The translations under genes were made by a program, and so were the position numbers. Positions 21,536 to 32,689 of a stretch of DNA of 64,000 nucleotides are shown one piece after another. Source of the DNA: Gordius sp. MW1 (lineage: Eukaryota; Nematomorpha; Gordioida; Gordea; Gordiidae); assembly GCA_964036665.1 (NCBI GenBank), contig OZ038528.1:7756501-7820500 (forward strand). The letters are read 5' to 3'. A model generated the notes under the pieces. The model made no database searches, had not been told where the DNA came from, and saw only the letters and a program-made list of their open reading frames with translations. Numbering within the stretch: the first letter of the stretch is position 1; the number at the start of each line of letters is the position of its first letter.

Positions 21536-22089
21536 ATTTATACAAATATTTAAAAAGTTAAATTTTTGTAAACCTGTTATAAAACATTTATTAATACTTT
21601 ATTTATTGAGGAATAGGTTTTCTTTCATTCATTCTTATTTATTAACTTCTAAATTAATCATAATGACGAAAGAACGCAAATAGAGGGTACGACCTTGGAA
21701 AAGCCAATAGTCATCCTTCCAAGTTCAACTTTAGATTTAGAGTTTTTTTTTGATACTCTATATAAATTTAAACAATTTGGTGTAGGCGACCCATAATTTT
21801 TTTTTTTTTTTTGCTAATAATATCTTTTATTAAATGAAACTATATACTACTATAAAAATTATATGCGAGGTAAACATTCAAAAATTGCGATCGCGTTGAA
21901 ATGACAAATTATAATTCCGATTTTCTGTTTTAAAAAAAAAGTTTCCCTTTTGTCAAGGGTATTTGCAGCTATACGGCGCCCCAATTCTTTCAGGAGAGCT
22001 TGGGTTTTAGGACCTTGAATTATGACTATAGACTCAGTTCAAATCATACGCATATGTATATACAAGATATTAAAAAACGAAAAAATTTT

Positions 22090-22340
22090 CCACTCAGACC
22101 TTGGCCATTGGTCATTTTTTCTAATCGTCAGCAGACAGCCAAATAACTAGCCTATAATTATAATCTGGAAAAATCGATTTTAATCTCACTTTGACCAGTG
22201 GTCATTTTTTCCATTGGTCAGTAACCAGCAGACTGCCAAATACTGGCCAATAATTATAATCTAGAGAAAAAATTTGATTTTAGTCTCACTTTGGCCAGTG
22301 GTCAATTTTTTTATTGGTCAGTCGCCAGTAAACGGTCAAA
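22090..22340 (+). repeat. Hairpin minisatellite, three units
   Basis: Three units of about 90-100 bp containing TTGGCCA(T/G)TGGTCATTTTT and ATTGGTCAGT(A/C)(A/G)CCAG, the reverse-complement form of the 12,520-13,345 array. Confidence 0.65.
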
Positions 22341-22369
22341 TAGCCTATATTTAAAAGGATGTTATTTAA

Positions 22370-23750
22370 ATGCACAGTAATAAATTAAAAAATGCTCAAT
22401 AAAATGTGCTCGGTATTTTATTAAAGTGCCCAGTTAAAAATTCATAAAAGCTCAATAAATTAACTTTAAAATGCTCAGCTTTAAATTAATAATGCTCAAC
22501 ATTTTTGCTAAAATGCTCAGTAATATAAATTCATAATTTGTGAAATTAAATTAATTTGCGCTTATATTTTATAGATAATATTTGAATTTGTATACAATTA
22601 AAAAAAAAAAATAAGAACTGTGCCCCCTCCCTTTTTTTGTCCCTTTGGTCCCCCCCCCCTCTTATTTTTTTACCCTCTTTCTCACCAGGGGGAGAGGGGG
22701 TGATTTGCCCCCCCCCCTTATTTTTACACTCTTTCTCACCAGGGGGGAGGGGTGGGGGGTGATTTGCTTCCCCCCTTATTTTTTCTCTCTTTCTCACCTG
22801 CCCCCCCCCTTATTTTTTACCCTCTTTCTCACCAGGGGGGAGGGGGGGGAGGGAGGTGATTTGCCCTCCTTCCTCCCCACTTTTTCCCCTTCATTCTCAC
22901 CCTGGTGGGAGGGTGATTTGGGTACCTCCCTTTTCACCCGGGAGGGGGGGGGGGCGGCCTCCTGGTGATAAAGAGGGCAAATAATAAGGGGGAATCAACT
23001 TCCGGCAAATCACCCCACCCCTCTCCCCCTACGAGAAAGATGGTAATAAATAGGGGGGGGGGGGGGGGGGGGTGGGGGGGGGGCAAATCACCTTCTTCCC
23101 CCCCCCCAGGTGAGAAAGAGGGTAAAAAAATAAAGGGGGGGGGGGAAGTCACCCCCTCCCCCCAGGTGAGAAAGAGGGTAAAAAGTAAGGGAGGGGGCAA
23201 ATAACCCCCTTCCCCTGGTGAGAAATAGGGTAAAAAATAAGGGGGGGGGACCAACGGGACAAAAAAAGGGAGGGGGGCAAAGTTTTTAATTTATTTATGA
23301 AATATCTAGCTCACCAATTTCTTTTAAAAAAATTTATTTAGCTCTACAAACAATAATTTTGACAACTGTCACCAAAACAGACAAAAATGAATTATGTCCT
23401 TTTTCTTAGTCAAACTTTTAAGGTCGACTAAACAAAACCTATGTTTTTTTACCACATAGATAACACACAGGGCATCTATGAATTGACATTGCTGGTTCAA
23501 ATCTCGCTTAAATATTAATTTTATTTTAAAAATTAAATTTCAGTTACTGAGCAAAAATTTACTGAGCAACATAAATAAACTGAACAAATGAATTAATTAC
23601 TGAGCAAAGAATTAAATTACTTAACATTAAATTCTTTACTGAGCATTTTAATATTTTACTGAGCATTTAATTATTCTACTGAGCAATTGATTATTCCACT
23701 GAGCAAAAATTAAATTAAATACTGAGCACAATAATTTATTCTCTACTTAA
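22370..23750. mobile_element. Foldback-like structure with nested inverted tandem repeats
   Basis: Outer arms consist of AT-rich irregular repeats of TGCTCAGTAA on the left (22,375-22,530) and of its complement TTACTGAGCA on the right (23,540-23,735). Inner arms are a 50-60 bp C-rich/G-rich minisatellite, forward on the left and inverted on the right (22,618-23,282). Long inverted repeats built from short tandem repeats are the hallmark of Foldback/Galileo-type elements. No transposase or target duplication was found, so the class is an inference. Confidence 0.5.
22618..23282. repeat. Palindromic G/C-skewed minisatellite
   Basis: The left half holds about five units of CCCCCCTTATTTTT, ACCCTCTTTCTCACC, AGGGGGGAGGGG and TGATTTGC. 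The right half holds the same in reverse complement, GCAAATCACC through CCAGGTGAGAAAGAGGGTAA. The two ends match: TGTCCCTTTGGTCCCCCCC on the left and GGGGGGGACCAACGGGACA on the right. Frames on both strands through this block, rich in Pro, Gly and Leu, are repeat read-through rather than genes. Confidence 0.75.
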
Positions 23751-23840
23751 AATATAGAAAAAAAATTTGATACACTTTGGCAAATGGGCATTTTTTTCAT
23801 TGGTCAGTAGCCAGGTCACGGTCAAAAAGGATATATATAC

Positions 23841-25281
23841 GGGAACCGGTCAAAGTCGCAGAAAAAAAGCAGCCAAATTGGTCAGAACTGATCAAGATTG
23901 GTCAGAACTGATCAAGATTGGTCAGAACTGATCAAGATTGGTCAGCTGTTTATTGATATGATGAATTAGAATTTAAGTTTTAACCTATAATTATGCAGTA
24001 CTTTACTTTTATTCATAATTTATATTATATTAATGAATTCATTAAGAGAAATACTTTACAGGTGTGACCAGATTGATGTTGAATACTAATACTTCCATGG
24101 ATATGATATTTAAAAATTTGGAAATAAATTTGAGCTTTGGCCTGATCATTTGATAAACTTATTAAAATGTTTTGCCTTAACATCTGTTTAATGATATGAT
24201 GAATTAGAATTTAAGTTTTAACATATAATTATGCAGTACTTCACTTTTATTCATTATTTATATTATAATAATGAATTTATTAAGAGAAATACTTTACAGG
24301 TGTGACTAGATTGATGTTGAATACTAATACCTCCATGGATATGATATTTACAAATTTGGAAATAAATTTTAGCTTTGGCCTTAGATTGGTCAGGAGGGTT
24401 AGTGTTTTAGGTCGGGGTTTTAGGTTAGGGTAAGTGTTTTAGGGCGGGGTTTTAGGTTAGGGTTAGTGTTTTAGGTCAGGGGTTTATGTTAGGGTTAGTT
24501 CACTGTTAGTATAATGTTCTTTTAAATTTTTGATACAAGATTTTTTGTAGATTTCTTTCTTAGATTTTGGGTTTATTGTTTTTCCTTTATTTTATAGATA
24601 TTTGAATAAGTTTCTTTCTGTGTCTTTTTGAGATAATCAATAAATTGATAAATATTGGGATGGAAAGCCTTTACAAGTTTCTTATGTGTAATTTTTCTAT
24701 GTGATTATTGGTTCTTGGGAGATTTGTCTCTTCATATCTTCCCCATAAAACATTTGTTGCAAAAAATACTGAGTTGCATGTCAAGATTTGGTAGGTCATG
24801 ATTTATAGAAGGTTCCAAGAATTCATTTGTAATGTTTGAACTACCTGTAGGATGTATATAATAACTACTAACTTGCAAGCTTACTTGTGGATGGCATTGT
24901 TGTACTACATGTATGATCCTTAGTTATTGAAAAATTTTCATGCTTAAGGATTCCTTTCCCGCCACATTTAGTTTTTCTTAATCTTCAATAGGTCTGATGA
25001 TTTTTACCCATATTAGCTTTGATGTAAGAATATTGACCAAGGGTCAGTACCTGCCCACTTCTTGATGATTTTTTAAATACTAATCAAATATGCATTAAAA
25101 TCTATATTTTGTATACTTATTCTCTTCTTTCTCAAAAATGAGACTAATTCTTAGAAATAAGACATGAAAATAACAATTAAATATATGCTGTTTTGTCGTA
25201 TAATTCTAAAATGTCTACGCGCTTCGCATTTTCCCTCCCCCCGACTTTTTTTTCATCATTCTGCGACTTTGACGGGTATTC
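23841..25281. mobile_element. Mutator-like element, 1.4 kb, non-coding
   Basis: Inverted ends share GTCAAAGTCGCAGAA and align in register with the TIRs of the 4,115 MITE (GTCAAAATAGC). Inside are three copies of a 20-bp repeat GATCAAGATTGGTCAGAACT (23,880-23,945), a 237-bp tandem duplication (23,946-24,182 and 24,183-24,382) and a telomere-like minisatellite around GGTTTTAGGTTAGGG (24,390-24,500). The flanks both carry the GGTCAGTAGCCAGG minisatellite, so no unambiguous duplication can be read. No transposase was seen. Confidence 0.55.
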
Positions 25282-25950
25282 GGTCAGTAGCCAGGACACG
25301 GTCAAAAAGTGATATTATCAATGTTATTAACAAGAACAATTAATTTAAAAAAATAAATAAAAAAAATTTGCCCTCTCCGGGATTCGAACCCACATCATTA
25401 GAGGCATGAGCCTTTGTGGGGGGGGGGGGGCACAGGGACCCATATCAGTAGAGGCATAGGCCCTTGTAGGGTGGGGCATAGGTAATTATCAATGTTAACC
25501 CAATATAGCAATTCAAAAAACGAAAAAAAAATTCCGATTCACACTTTGGCCAATGGTCATTTTATTCATTTGTCAGTAGCCAGCGGATGACCAAAAAGCC
25601 ATAATATCAATGGTCTTAACAAGATCAATATATTAATTAAAAAAATAAATAAAAAAAATTTGCCCTCTCCGGGATTCGAACCCACATCGGCATAGGCTTT
25701 TGAAGGGGGGGGGCACATGGACCCATATCAGTAGATGCATAGGCCCTTGTAGGGGGGGGGCATAGGGTAATTATCAATGTTAACCTAATATAGCAATTCT
25801 AAAAACGAAAAAAAAATTCAATTTACAATTTGGCCAATGGTCATTTTATTCATTGGTCAGCAGCCAGCGGACGGCCAAAAAGCCATATTATCAAGGGTAT
25901 TAACTAGAACAATATATCCTCTCTGGGATTCGAACCAGCAATATAAGATA
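25282..25950 (+). repeat. About 290-bp tandem repeat with tRNA-like B box
   Basis: Two full units (25,282-25,568 and 25,569-25,862) and a partial third. Each has the GGTCAGTAGCCAG minisatellite start, an AT-rich block, then GGGATTCGAACCCACATC (25,379, 25,670; a variant GGGATTCGAACCAGC at 25,926). The reverse complement contains GGTTCGAATCC, the canonical RNA polymerase III B box, so each unit probably carries the 3' half of a minus-strand tRNA-derived SINE. No complete tRNA cloverleaf could be drawn. Confidence 0.6.
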
Positions 25951-26208
25951 CATGTTGGACGGACGGACTACGGACAAAGAAAAGCGAGCGTAAATTGCAT
26001 AGCAATTAATAAACTATTCATCAGATTTGTCAAGCGAACTGGGACCGTGTGTCAGATAAAGTTTATAATTCTATTTCGTTATTTAAACGCCGATTCTTTG
26101 ACGGAAATTAAGTTAGGTCAGTATTTGGTTTTGGGGGGATCTCTATCCTATCGATTTAGGAAATGCCTATGCTTTCTTGCCAAAAGTGGCGGAACTACCA
26201 ATCCTTTG

Positions 26209-26384
26209 AATAATATAGAATTTGTGTTAAATAATGGTAATGTTGGATTGATAAAATGAGAGGGTGGAAATGGGTTTAGATATTTAAATATCTAAACTCA
26301 TTTCCACCAATATCTAAACCCATTTCCACCCTCTCATTTTATTAATCCAACATTACCATTATTTAACACAAATTCTATATTATT
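26209..26384. repeat. Long hairpin: 75-bp inverted repeat with 26-bp spacer
   Basis: Arms 26,209-26,283 and 26,310-26,384 are reverse complements with about two mismatches. The spacer repeats the beginning of the right arm (TATCTAAACYCATTTCCACC). This looks like a local template-switch event, not a transposon terminus. Confidence 0.75.
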
Positions 26385-26721
26385 AAAAAAAAGTATTTTA
26401 ATTTATTAGAGAAAAGAGTATAGCCAACTTAATGTCTTAATCTGAAGATGTGCATTATAGCAATTATAATATAAAATAGCCTTCTGATCATTTTTAATTG
26501 TGATGTGCTCTAATTACCGTTGAACTATTAAGGATTTTGAATATGATTAATATTTATAATTGGTTTGCTGGCAGGTGATTAAATCTTCCCTGAGAAATAC
26601 AAATATACTTGAAAATTTCTGCTCCTTATAAGTTACATAATTTCAAAAAATCTTATTGAACTCTGCATTATTGACATCTACAACAAATGTAATTGTTCTC
26701 GCTATTGAACATCCTTTTTCA

Positions 26722-26874
26722 CAGTGGCGTAGCTAGCCTTTTTGCCTTGGGGGGGGGGGAGACAAACAAAAATTTCAATACAAAACCCTTAAAAATTAAA
26801 ACAAAAAAATAATTGAACTTAAAACATTTTCGCCCCCCCCCCCCCCCCTAATTCAAAACCTGGATACGCCCGTG
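26722..26874. mobile_element. Short hAT-like MITE
   Basis: Begins CAGTGGCGTAGCTAGCC and ends CCTGGATACGCCCGTG, inverted relatives, each next to a G or C homopolymer. The interior is AT-rich and non-coding. The 8-bp flanks do not match, so the duplication is lost or the boundaries are slightly off. Confidence 0.5.
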
Positions 26875-27824
26875 GGTCAAACGCGATTGAAATTTTTTTC
26901 TCACATAAACGTTACTTTATGTATTTTTTCTAATAACATCACACTGGTATGTCTCAAACCCTCATGTTTATAGGGCATGAAATAAAACAAATCTATTCAT
27001 AAATAAAGCAAAATAATGTAGTTAAAACAATTAATAGGAAATTTCACATGGTATAATAGGTTTTTGCATAAATGAATTGTTAGGGCACAAAGTAAAAGGG
27101 CGATATTGACAAAAATTTTTTGACATTTTAAAAAATGATACAAATAGTAAAAAAACTATACAAGAAAAGTTTTTATAAAAATACTTTATTGCCACAGCCT
27201 CAAAAAATCTTGGCCATATATATAACAAATTTAAAATTTACATATGCAACATTGGCAACATTTTCAGGCAGCATTTATATCAGGAAAACAATGAGAACAC
27301 TTAAAAGCCTTTTTTAAGGTTAGATCTTTAAAAGGCGAAATTATAACATAAATTATAAAAAAATTAATTATGAAATTAAAATTCGTTCGAGAATGAGTAT
27401 TTAGAAGTTATTGCCCCTGATGATATTATAGATATATTTGCGCAACCCCCCCCCCCCCCCCCCACCTTTACACCACCTAAAAATTAAAATGAACTAATAA
27501 ATTTAACGGCTAAATGAACCTTGAAAATATTCTGTCAAAATTAAATGAATCAAAATTTTATTTAATAACTTTAGATGAAATTAGAGATGTAACAGACGGT
27601 CCCTAGTCCGTGTGCAAAAAGTGGAGTGTTGGCGTCAGGTCGGAAACCGGCTATAAAAACCAACTCCAAAATTATGATAGTTTTAAACAATATTTTACAA
27701 AAAATGGCTATGGCGTCCTTCACAAACGACGCGCACTGCATACCCCGCCCATGCAATGTGAAAAATACACTAGGGTTACTGCCCAACTCACAACGAAGGC
27801 AGTTAAGGGAATAGTTGTTGAAAG

Positions 27825-28500
27825 AATGCGAATAACGTGCTGGAATGTGGGAACGTTGAAGGGGAAGAGCATCGAAGTCGCACAAATGCTGAAAAGAAGA
27901 AAGGTACACATCGCTTGCCTACAAGAGACGAGGTGGAACGGAACGAACGGGAATTAGGAGAAGGATACAAGCTTTTCTACAGTGGGTCACCAAACGGGGT
28001 CGGTATCGTTTTAAGCGAATCGTTCAAAAACAAGGTCGTGGAAGTCAAGCGTTGTTCCGACAGGCTAATGTGGGTGAAGATTGCAGATTAAGGGGGCCTC
28101 CTAACCGTTATGTGCGCGTATGCTCCCCAAATTGGGTGTATGGAATCAAAGAAAGACGTATTCTTCGATTCATTGGAAAAGGAAATACGAGGAATCCGAC
28201 AGGAAGAAAGGCTAATTATTGGGGCCGATTTCAACGCTCACGTAGGAAAAGATCGCCTCGTGTATGAACGCCATGGAGGCTATGGGCATGGTCTGAAGAA
28301 CAAAGAAGGGGAAAAACTTCTCCAAGTATCCCAAGCATATGACATGGCGATTGTTAAACCTATTTTCAAAAACGCGAAGATCATATTGTGACCTATTGAA
28401 GTGAGAAGCATTTTAGTCAAATTGACTATTTGCTTTTACGGCGAAACTTATGGAGCATCATGGATTGCAAAGTAATACCGGGAGAAGATATCGCTAGGCA
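27825..28500 (+). pseudogene. RTE AP-like endonuclease domain
   Basis: Across three short frames the endonuclease blocks are recognisable: Met-Arg-Ile-Thr-Cys-Trp-Asn-Val-Gly-Thr-Leu, then His-Ile-Ala-Cys-Leu-Gln-Glu-Thr-Arg-Trp (metal-binding Glu), then Gly-Val-Gly-Ile-Val-Leu, then Leu-Ile-Ile-Gly-Ala-Asp-Phe-Asn-Ala-His-Val-Gly (catalytic Asp/Asn). The domain nicks target DNA for target-primed reverse transcription. A stop follows Arg-Trp-Asn-Gly at about 27,955, another lies at 28,089, and shifts follow 28,390. Confidence 0.8.
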
Positions 28501-28677
28501 ACATCGTCCCCTTGTTATGGATCTTGACAGAAGAGTATTTCCCGAAAGAAGAAAAGTCTATGAATTTCGAATTTGATACGAAAGGCTAAAGGATACGTCG
28601 ACAAACGAAAAATACCATCAAAAAGCCTCCTCACACTTCGGTGCAAGGAAGTTGCAAAGGGACGTAGACGACGATTG

Positions 28678-30145
28678 GGAGACGCCAGGGGCGTAGCCAG
28701 GATTTTCTCAAGGGGGTAGAAATTTTCCAATTTTTTAAAAACATTTTTATTTCAATAAATTGTTTATAAGGCGGAGCCCCCGAGGAGATGGGGGTCTGGG
28801 GACGAAGCCCCCAGCTACGCCCGAAGGGCTTATTTTTCTATTTACTTATATAATATTATTAACTAGATGAACCCGGCAAACGTTGTTTTGCCATTTACCC
28901 GGGTGTATTAAATTATGTTGGAATTTTAGGGCATATATGATGATAAAGCGGTTATTAAAGTAAAAATAAAGTTTGATGTCTATATGTTCTACTTCTATTG
29001 TTCTATTTCCGTATACAGTGCAAGGCGTACGAATACTCAAAAACTACTGGACCGATTTGCATTTGGCTGAACAATCTTAAAACATGCTCCGGAGTGTCAG
29101 GAATAAACTGTGAAATTTTGAGCCAAATCGGATTGGTAGTTTTCCAAAAAAGTTGAGAATTAGGCGCTAAACTGTTCTCGAAAACAACTGGACCGATTTG
29201 GCTCAAACAAATCTTAAAACATGCTCCGGAGTGTCAGGAATAAACTATGAAATTTTGAGCCAAATCGGTCTGGTATTTTTCAAAATTGGTGGCGGCATAC
29301 ACACATAGTTTCATTTTTATATATAAGACTAGATGAACCCGGCAAACGTTGTTTTGCTATTTATTTTTGCATTTTGCAGTATCACTTTTTAAGTGTTTCT
29401 AATGGCTGTAGACTTACACTTTATGAATAATTGACTAAAAACATAAAATATTCATAACGCAGTACAGATATAACCCAAATAATTTATGGTAAAGTTTAGC
29501 ATAAGCCTTAAAGAAATGTCACTGAGTTTTAAATGTAATTTAAGTTTCTTCTACAAAATAAACGCATAACCATGACATAAAATACTTTGTAGAATCTAAT
29601 GTTTAAATTCCTCTGGTTCATTCATATGGTAACGGGTCTGACCTGATTTAATATGAAAGAAAATTTTTATGCAGCCATAAAACATTTAAGCTTCATAAAT
29701 TATACTGCATAGCATATGACGTCTTTATTAATTGCCAAAACGTATAAAACAAAAAAACGTGACCCTTCAAAAACTACTGGCCCGATTTGACTCAAACAAA
29801 TCTTAAAACATGCTCCGGAGTATGGGGAATAAACTCTGAAATTTTGAGCCAAATCGGTCGGGTAGTTATCCAAATTTGGTTTTATTAAGTGCCAAAACGT
29901 ATAAAACAACGTATAAAACAAAAAACGTGACCCCTCGAAAACTACTGAACCGATTTGGCTCAAACAAATCTTAAAACATGCTCCGGAGTATGGGGAATAA
30001 ACTGTGAAACTTTGAGCCAAATCGGTCTGGTAGTTTTTCAAATTTGGTTTTATTAAGTGCCAAAACGTATAAAACAAATTAATTTTTGGCCAAGGGGGTA
30101 AACTATCCGTTTTTCTACCCCCTTGTCTACGCCCCTGGGAGACGC
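28678..30145. mobile_element. hAT-like non-autonomous element inside the RTE, 8-bp duplication
   Basis: The element is 28,686-30,137, flanked by GGAGACGC at 28,678-28,685 and 30,138-30,145. Ends are CAGGGGCGTAGCCAGG and CAGGGGCGTAGACAAGG, each followed by GGGGGTAGAAA-like sequence. Removing it restores the RTE register. The interior holds two copies of ACTAGATGAACCCGGCAAAC (28,861 and 29,331) and four copies of a block of about 110 bp around TTTGAGCCAAATCGGTC and AAAACATGCTCCGGAGT. The minus-strand ORF at 29,700-30,203 is a shadow of these repeats. Confidence 0.8.
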
Positions 30146-32045
30146 TGTCTAAGGACATAAAGGAAACAGCGATTCGTGTTCTAGGACAGACCAAAGGAGG
30201 CAAAGCTATGAATAAGGAACTATGGTGGTGGGATCAATCGGTTAGGGATTTCATCAAAAGAAAGAAAAATCTATTTATATAGACGGTGGCATAAATCAAA
30301 GAATTCTATCAAGAGTATAGGGACGCAAAGAGGACCGCAAAAAAGGCCGTTGCAATAGTGAGGAATGCCGCCTACACCGAGTTGGCAAACAAACTGGATC
30401 ATAAAGGGGGCGATAGACTTATGTACAAATTGGCCAAGATAAGGGAGAAGAAAAGTCGGGATGTCGGAGTTCTTAAAATAGTCAAAGACGAGAAGGGTCA
30501 AACCTTGTTCAAGCCGAAAGAAGTGATGGAAAGGATATTTTAAGAACCTTATGAATATTGCAAATGACAAGGATTCCCTTCCCGAAATTGAACCAAATAT
30601 AAGTATGGTCCAACTCTTTCAGGAGGATGAAGTTAGGGCGCAAATGAGCAAGATGCAAAAAGAAAAAGAAAATGGCCCAGATGGAATACCTATGGAAGCA
30701 CTGCTCGGATGTCGTGAAGAAGGAGTCACCACCATGACGAGCCTTCTTATCAATTGGTAGAAGAACGAATTCCTAATCAATGGAGAGCAAGCACGATTAT
30801 ACCCTTATTTAAAGGCAAAGGAGACCCTCAAGACTGCGGCAATTACAGAGGTCAAGCTAACTTGCCACTCTTTGAAGCTTATGGAAAGGATCTTAGTAAC
30901 AAGGCTGAAAAACTAGGTGGAAATATCGGCTACCCAATTCGGATTTGTGTCCGGCAAATCCACAATCTACCCAATCTTCGCACTAAGTCAAATGATGGAT
31001 AAGTATGGTGAAAAGAGGAACGACCTACATATGGTCTTTATTGACTTGGAGAAAGCTTATGACACGTTACCCGCGATTTAATATGCTGGTGCCTGAGAAA
31101 ACAAAATATCCCTGACGCATATATACAGCTTATGAAAAATATTTATGAAGACTCAAACTCGTGCGTTAGGACGACAGTTGGAGACTCTAAATCTTTTCGT
31201 GTTAAAATTGGATTACATCAAGGATCTGCTTTAAGTCCCTTTTTATTTAATATAATTATAGACACGATAACGAGGGCATTCAAAAGCCATCGCCATGGTG
31301 TATGCTATATGCCGATATAATACTATGCGAGGAAACAAGGGAGAAAGTATTCGAAGAAGCCGAAAAGTGGTCATAGCGCTTAGCTGGATATGGTTTAAAG
31401 GTCAACGATCGAAAAACGGAATACATGGAAATGAATGGTACAAGCAGCCCATCGCTGGATGACCATCTAAAGTACCCAAAAGTAGACAGGTTTACAAACC
31501 TCGGCTCTATGCTACAACAAGAGGGAGGTTGCGCAACGGAAGTCAATGCCCGGATCCAAAAAGGATGACTAAAATGGCGAAGTATATCCGGTGTAATGTG
31601 CGACAAGAAAATGCCGATATGGTTAAAGAGTAAAGCCTACAAATTTATGGTAAGGCCGGTGTTACTCTATGGAAGTGAAACATGGGCAGTAAACACCACG
31701 GAAGGAAAGCTATTACAAGCCACAGAGATGAGAAAGATACGGCGGAGCTTGGGGTATACTAAGCTCGACCATATGACGAATGACTTTCTCATGACAAAAA
31801 TGGGTATTCTATGGCGGACATGATTAACGAAAATCGGCTAAGGTGGTATAAGAATGTACTAAGAAGGGACACGGATGACGTAAATCGAAAAGTAATGGAC
31901 ATGGAGGTACCGGGGAAGATAGGAAGAGGATGACCTCGTGTCACGTGGAAAGGGCAAGTCGATAAAGTTATGAAAACGAAAGGGATTAGTCAAGACATGG
32001 CACTCACACGGTCAAGATGGAAGAAACTCATCATAACAAACCCAC
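30140..32045 (+). pseudogene. RTE reverse transcriptase and C-terminal region
   Basis: RT blocks: Asn-Gly-Pro-Asp-Gly-Ile-Pro near 30,670, Met-Val-Phe-Ile-Asp-Leu-Glu-Lys-Ala-Tyr-Asp at about 31,033 (motif A), Gly-Leu-His-Gln-Gly-Ser-Ala-Leu-Ser-Pro at about 31,212 (motif B), and Tyr-Ala-Asp-Ile-Ile-Leu near 31,308. The normal motif C is Ala-Asp-Asp, so one catalytic Asp codon is missing. The C-terminus has Leu-Tyr-Gly-Ser-Glu-Thr-Trp-Ala, which is typical of RTE. Several stops make this non-functional. Confidence 0.8.
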
Positions 32046-32689
32046 GACTGTGGGACCAAATAACTGATAAAGAAGAAGAAGAGATGAAATTAGAGATGTG
32101 AGATGCACAGAACAACTTAGCGTTAATCCAATGACACACCAAAAAATTTTTTTTAGGATTTATATCCCTTTTATTAATATTAATTTATCAAACTTATGAT
32201 GGGATATTACTACTAAAGGGGAAAGAATGGTGTACAAACTATTTTTTGGAAAATCATTGGTTTTATATGTGCGTGTGGTACATAAAAATATGCAAGATAT
32301 GTTAAACAATGAGCGGACAAATAAATCCAGGATGGAATTTCGTAAATTTAATAATAATTTACTATATTTAGAAAGTTGTAAAAAGTTTAAAAGCCCAGAA
32401 ATTTTTCATTAAATATTAAAATTAGTCTTTTAATAATAGTTCATTACGCCTTTTACTCGATGTTGCAAACGAATTTATAATATCATCCGGGGGAATAAAT
32501 TCGAATCCGAATCGAATACCAAAAAAAAATATTCGATTCGATTCGAAATCCAGAGGCGTATTAAGAACACATTAAAAAGGCTACTATGAATTTTAATTTG
32601 CATATACAGTTGAAAGATTTATTTGAAAGATATTTAAAAAATACACATATTAAAAATATAAATATTAAAGGCGAACAAAAACTATGATA

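Larger units (their letters stand above)
27574..32099 (+). mobile_element. Full-span RTE LINE with 17-bp target duplication, inactivated
   Basis: The element (27,591-32,082) is bracketed by perfect GATGAAATTAGAGATGT copies at 27,574-27,590 and 32,083-32,099. Order: leader, AP-like endonuclease (about 27,825-28,480), a hAT-like insertion (28,686-30,137), linker, RT (about 30,600-31,330), C-terminal region and the tail TGATAAAGAAGAAGAAGA. Without the insertion it is about 3.0 kb, the usual RTE size. It is interrupted by many stops and frame shifts. The intact duplication shows the 5' end is complete. Confidence 0.85.

Noticed and set aside
22546-23254. Overlapping Pro/Gly/Leu-rich ORFs on both strands
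   Set aside because: They read through a palindromic G/C-skewed minisatellite; both strands are open because of repeat composition and no start context, domain or splice signal is present.
27135-27317. 60-codon ORF resembling a small membrane-protein tail
   Set aside because: I considered a small mitochondrial ATP synthase subunit, but no diagnostic motif could be matched and the opposite strand is also open.
29700-30203. 167-codon minus-strand ORF
   Set aside because: It is the antisense of repeated CCAAATCGGTC blocks in a hAT-like insertion and repeats itself at the unit period; no domain.
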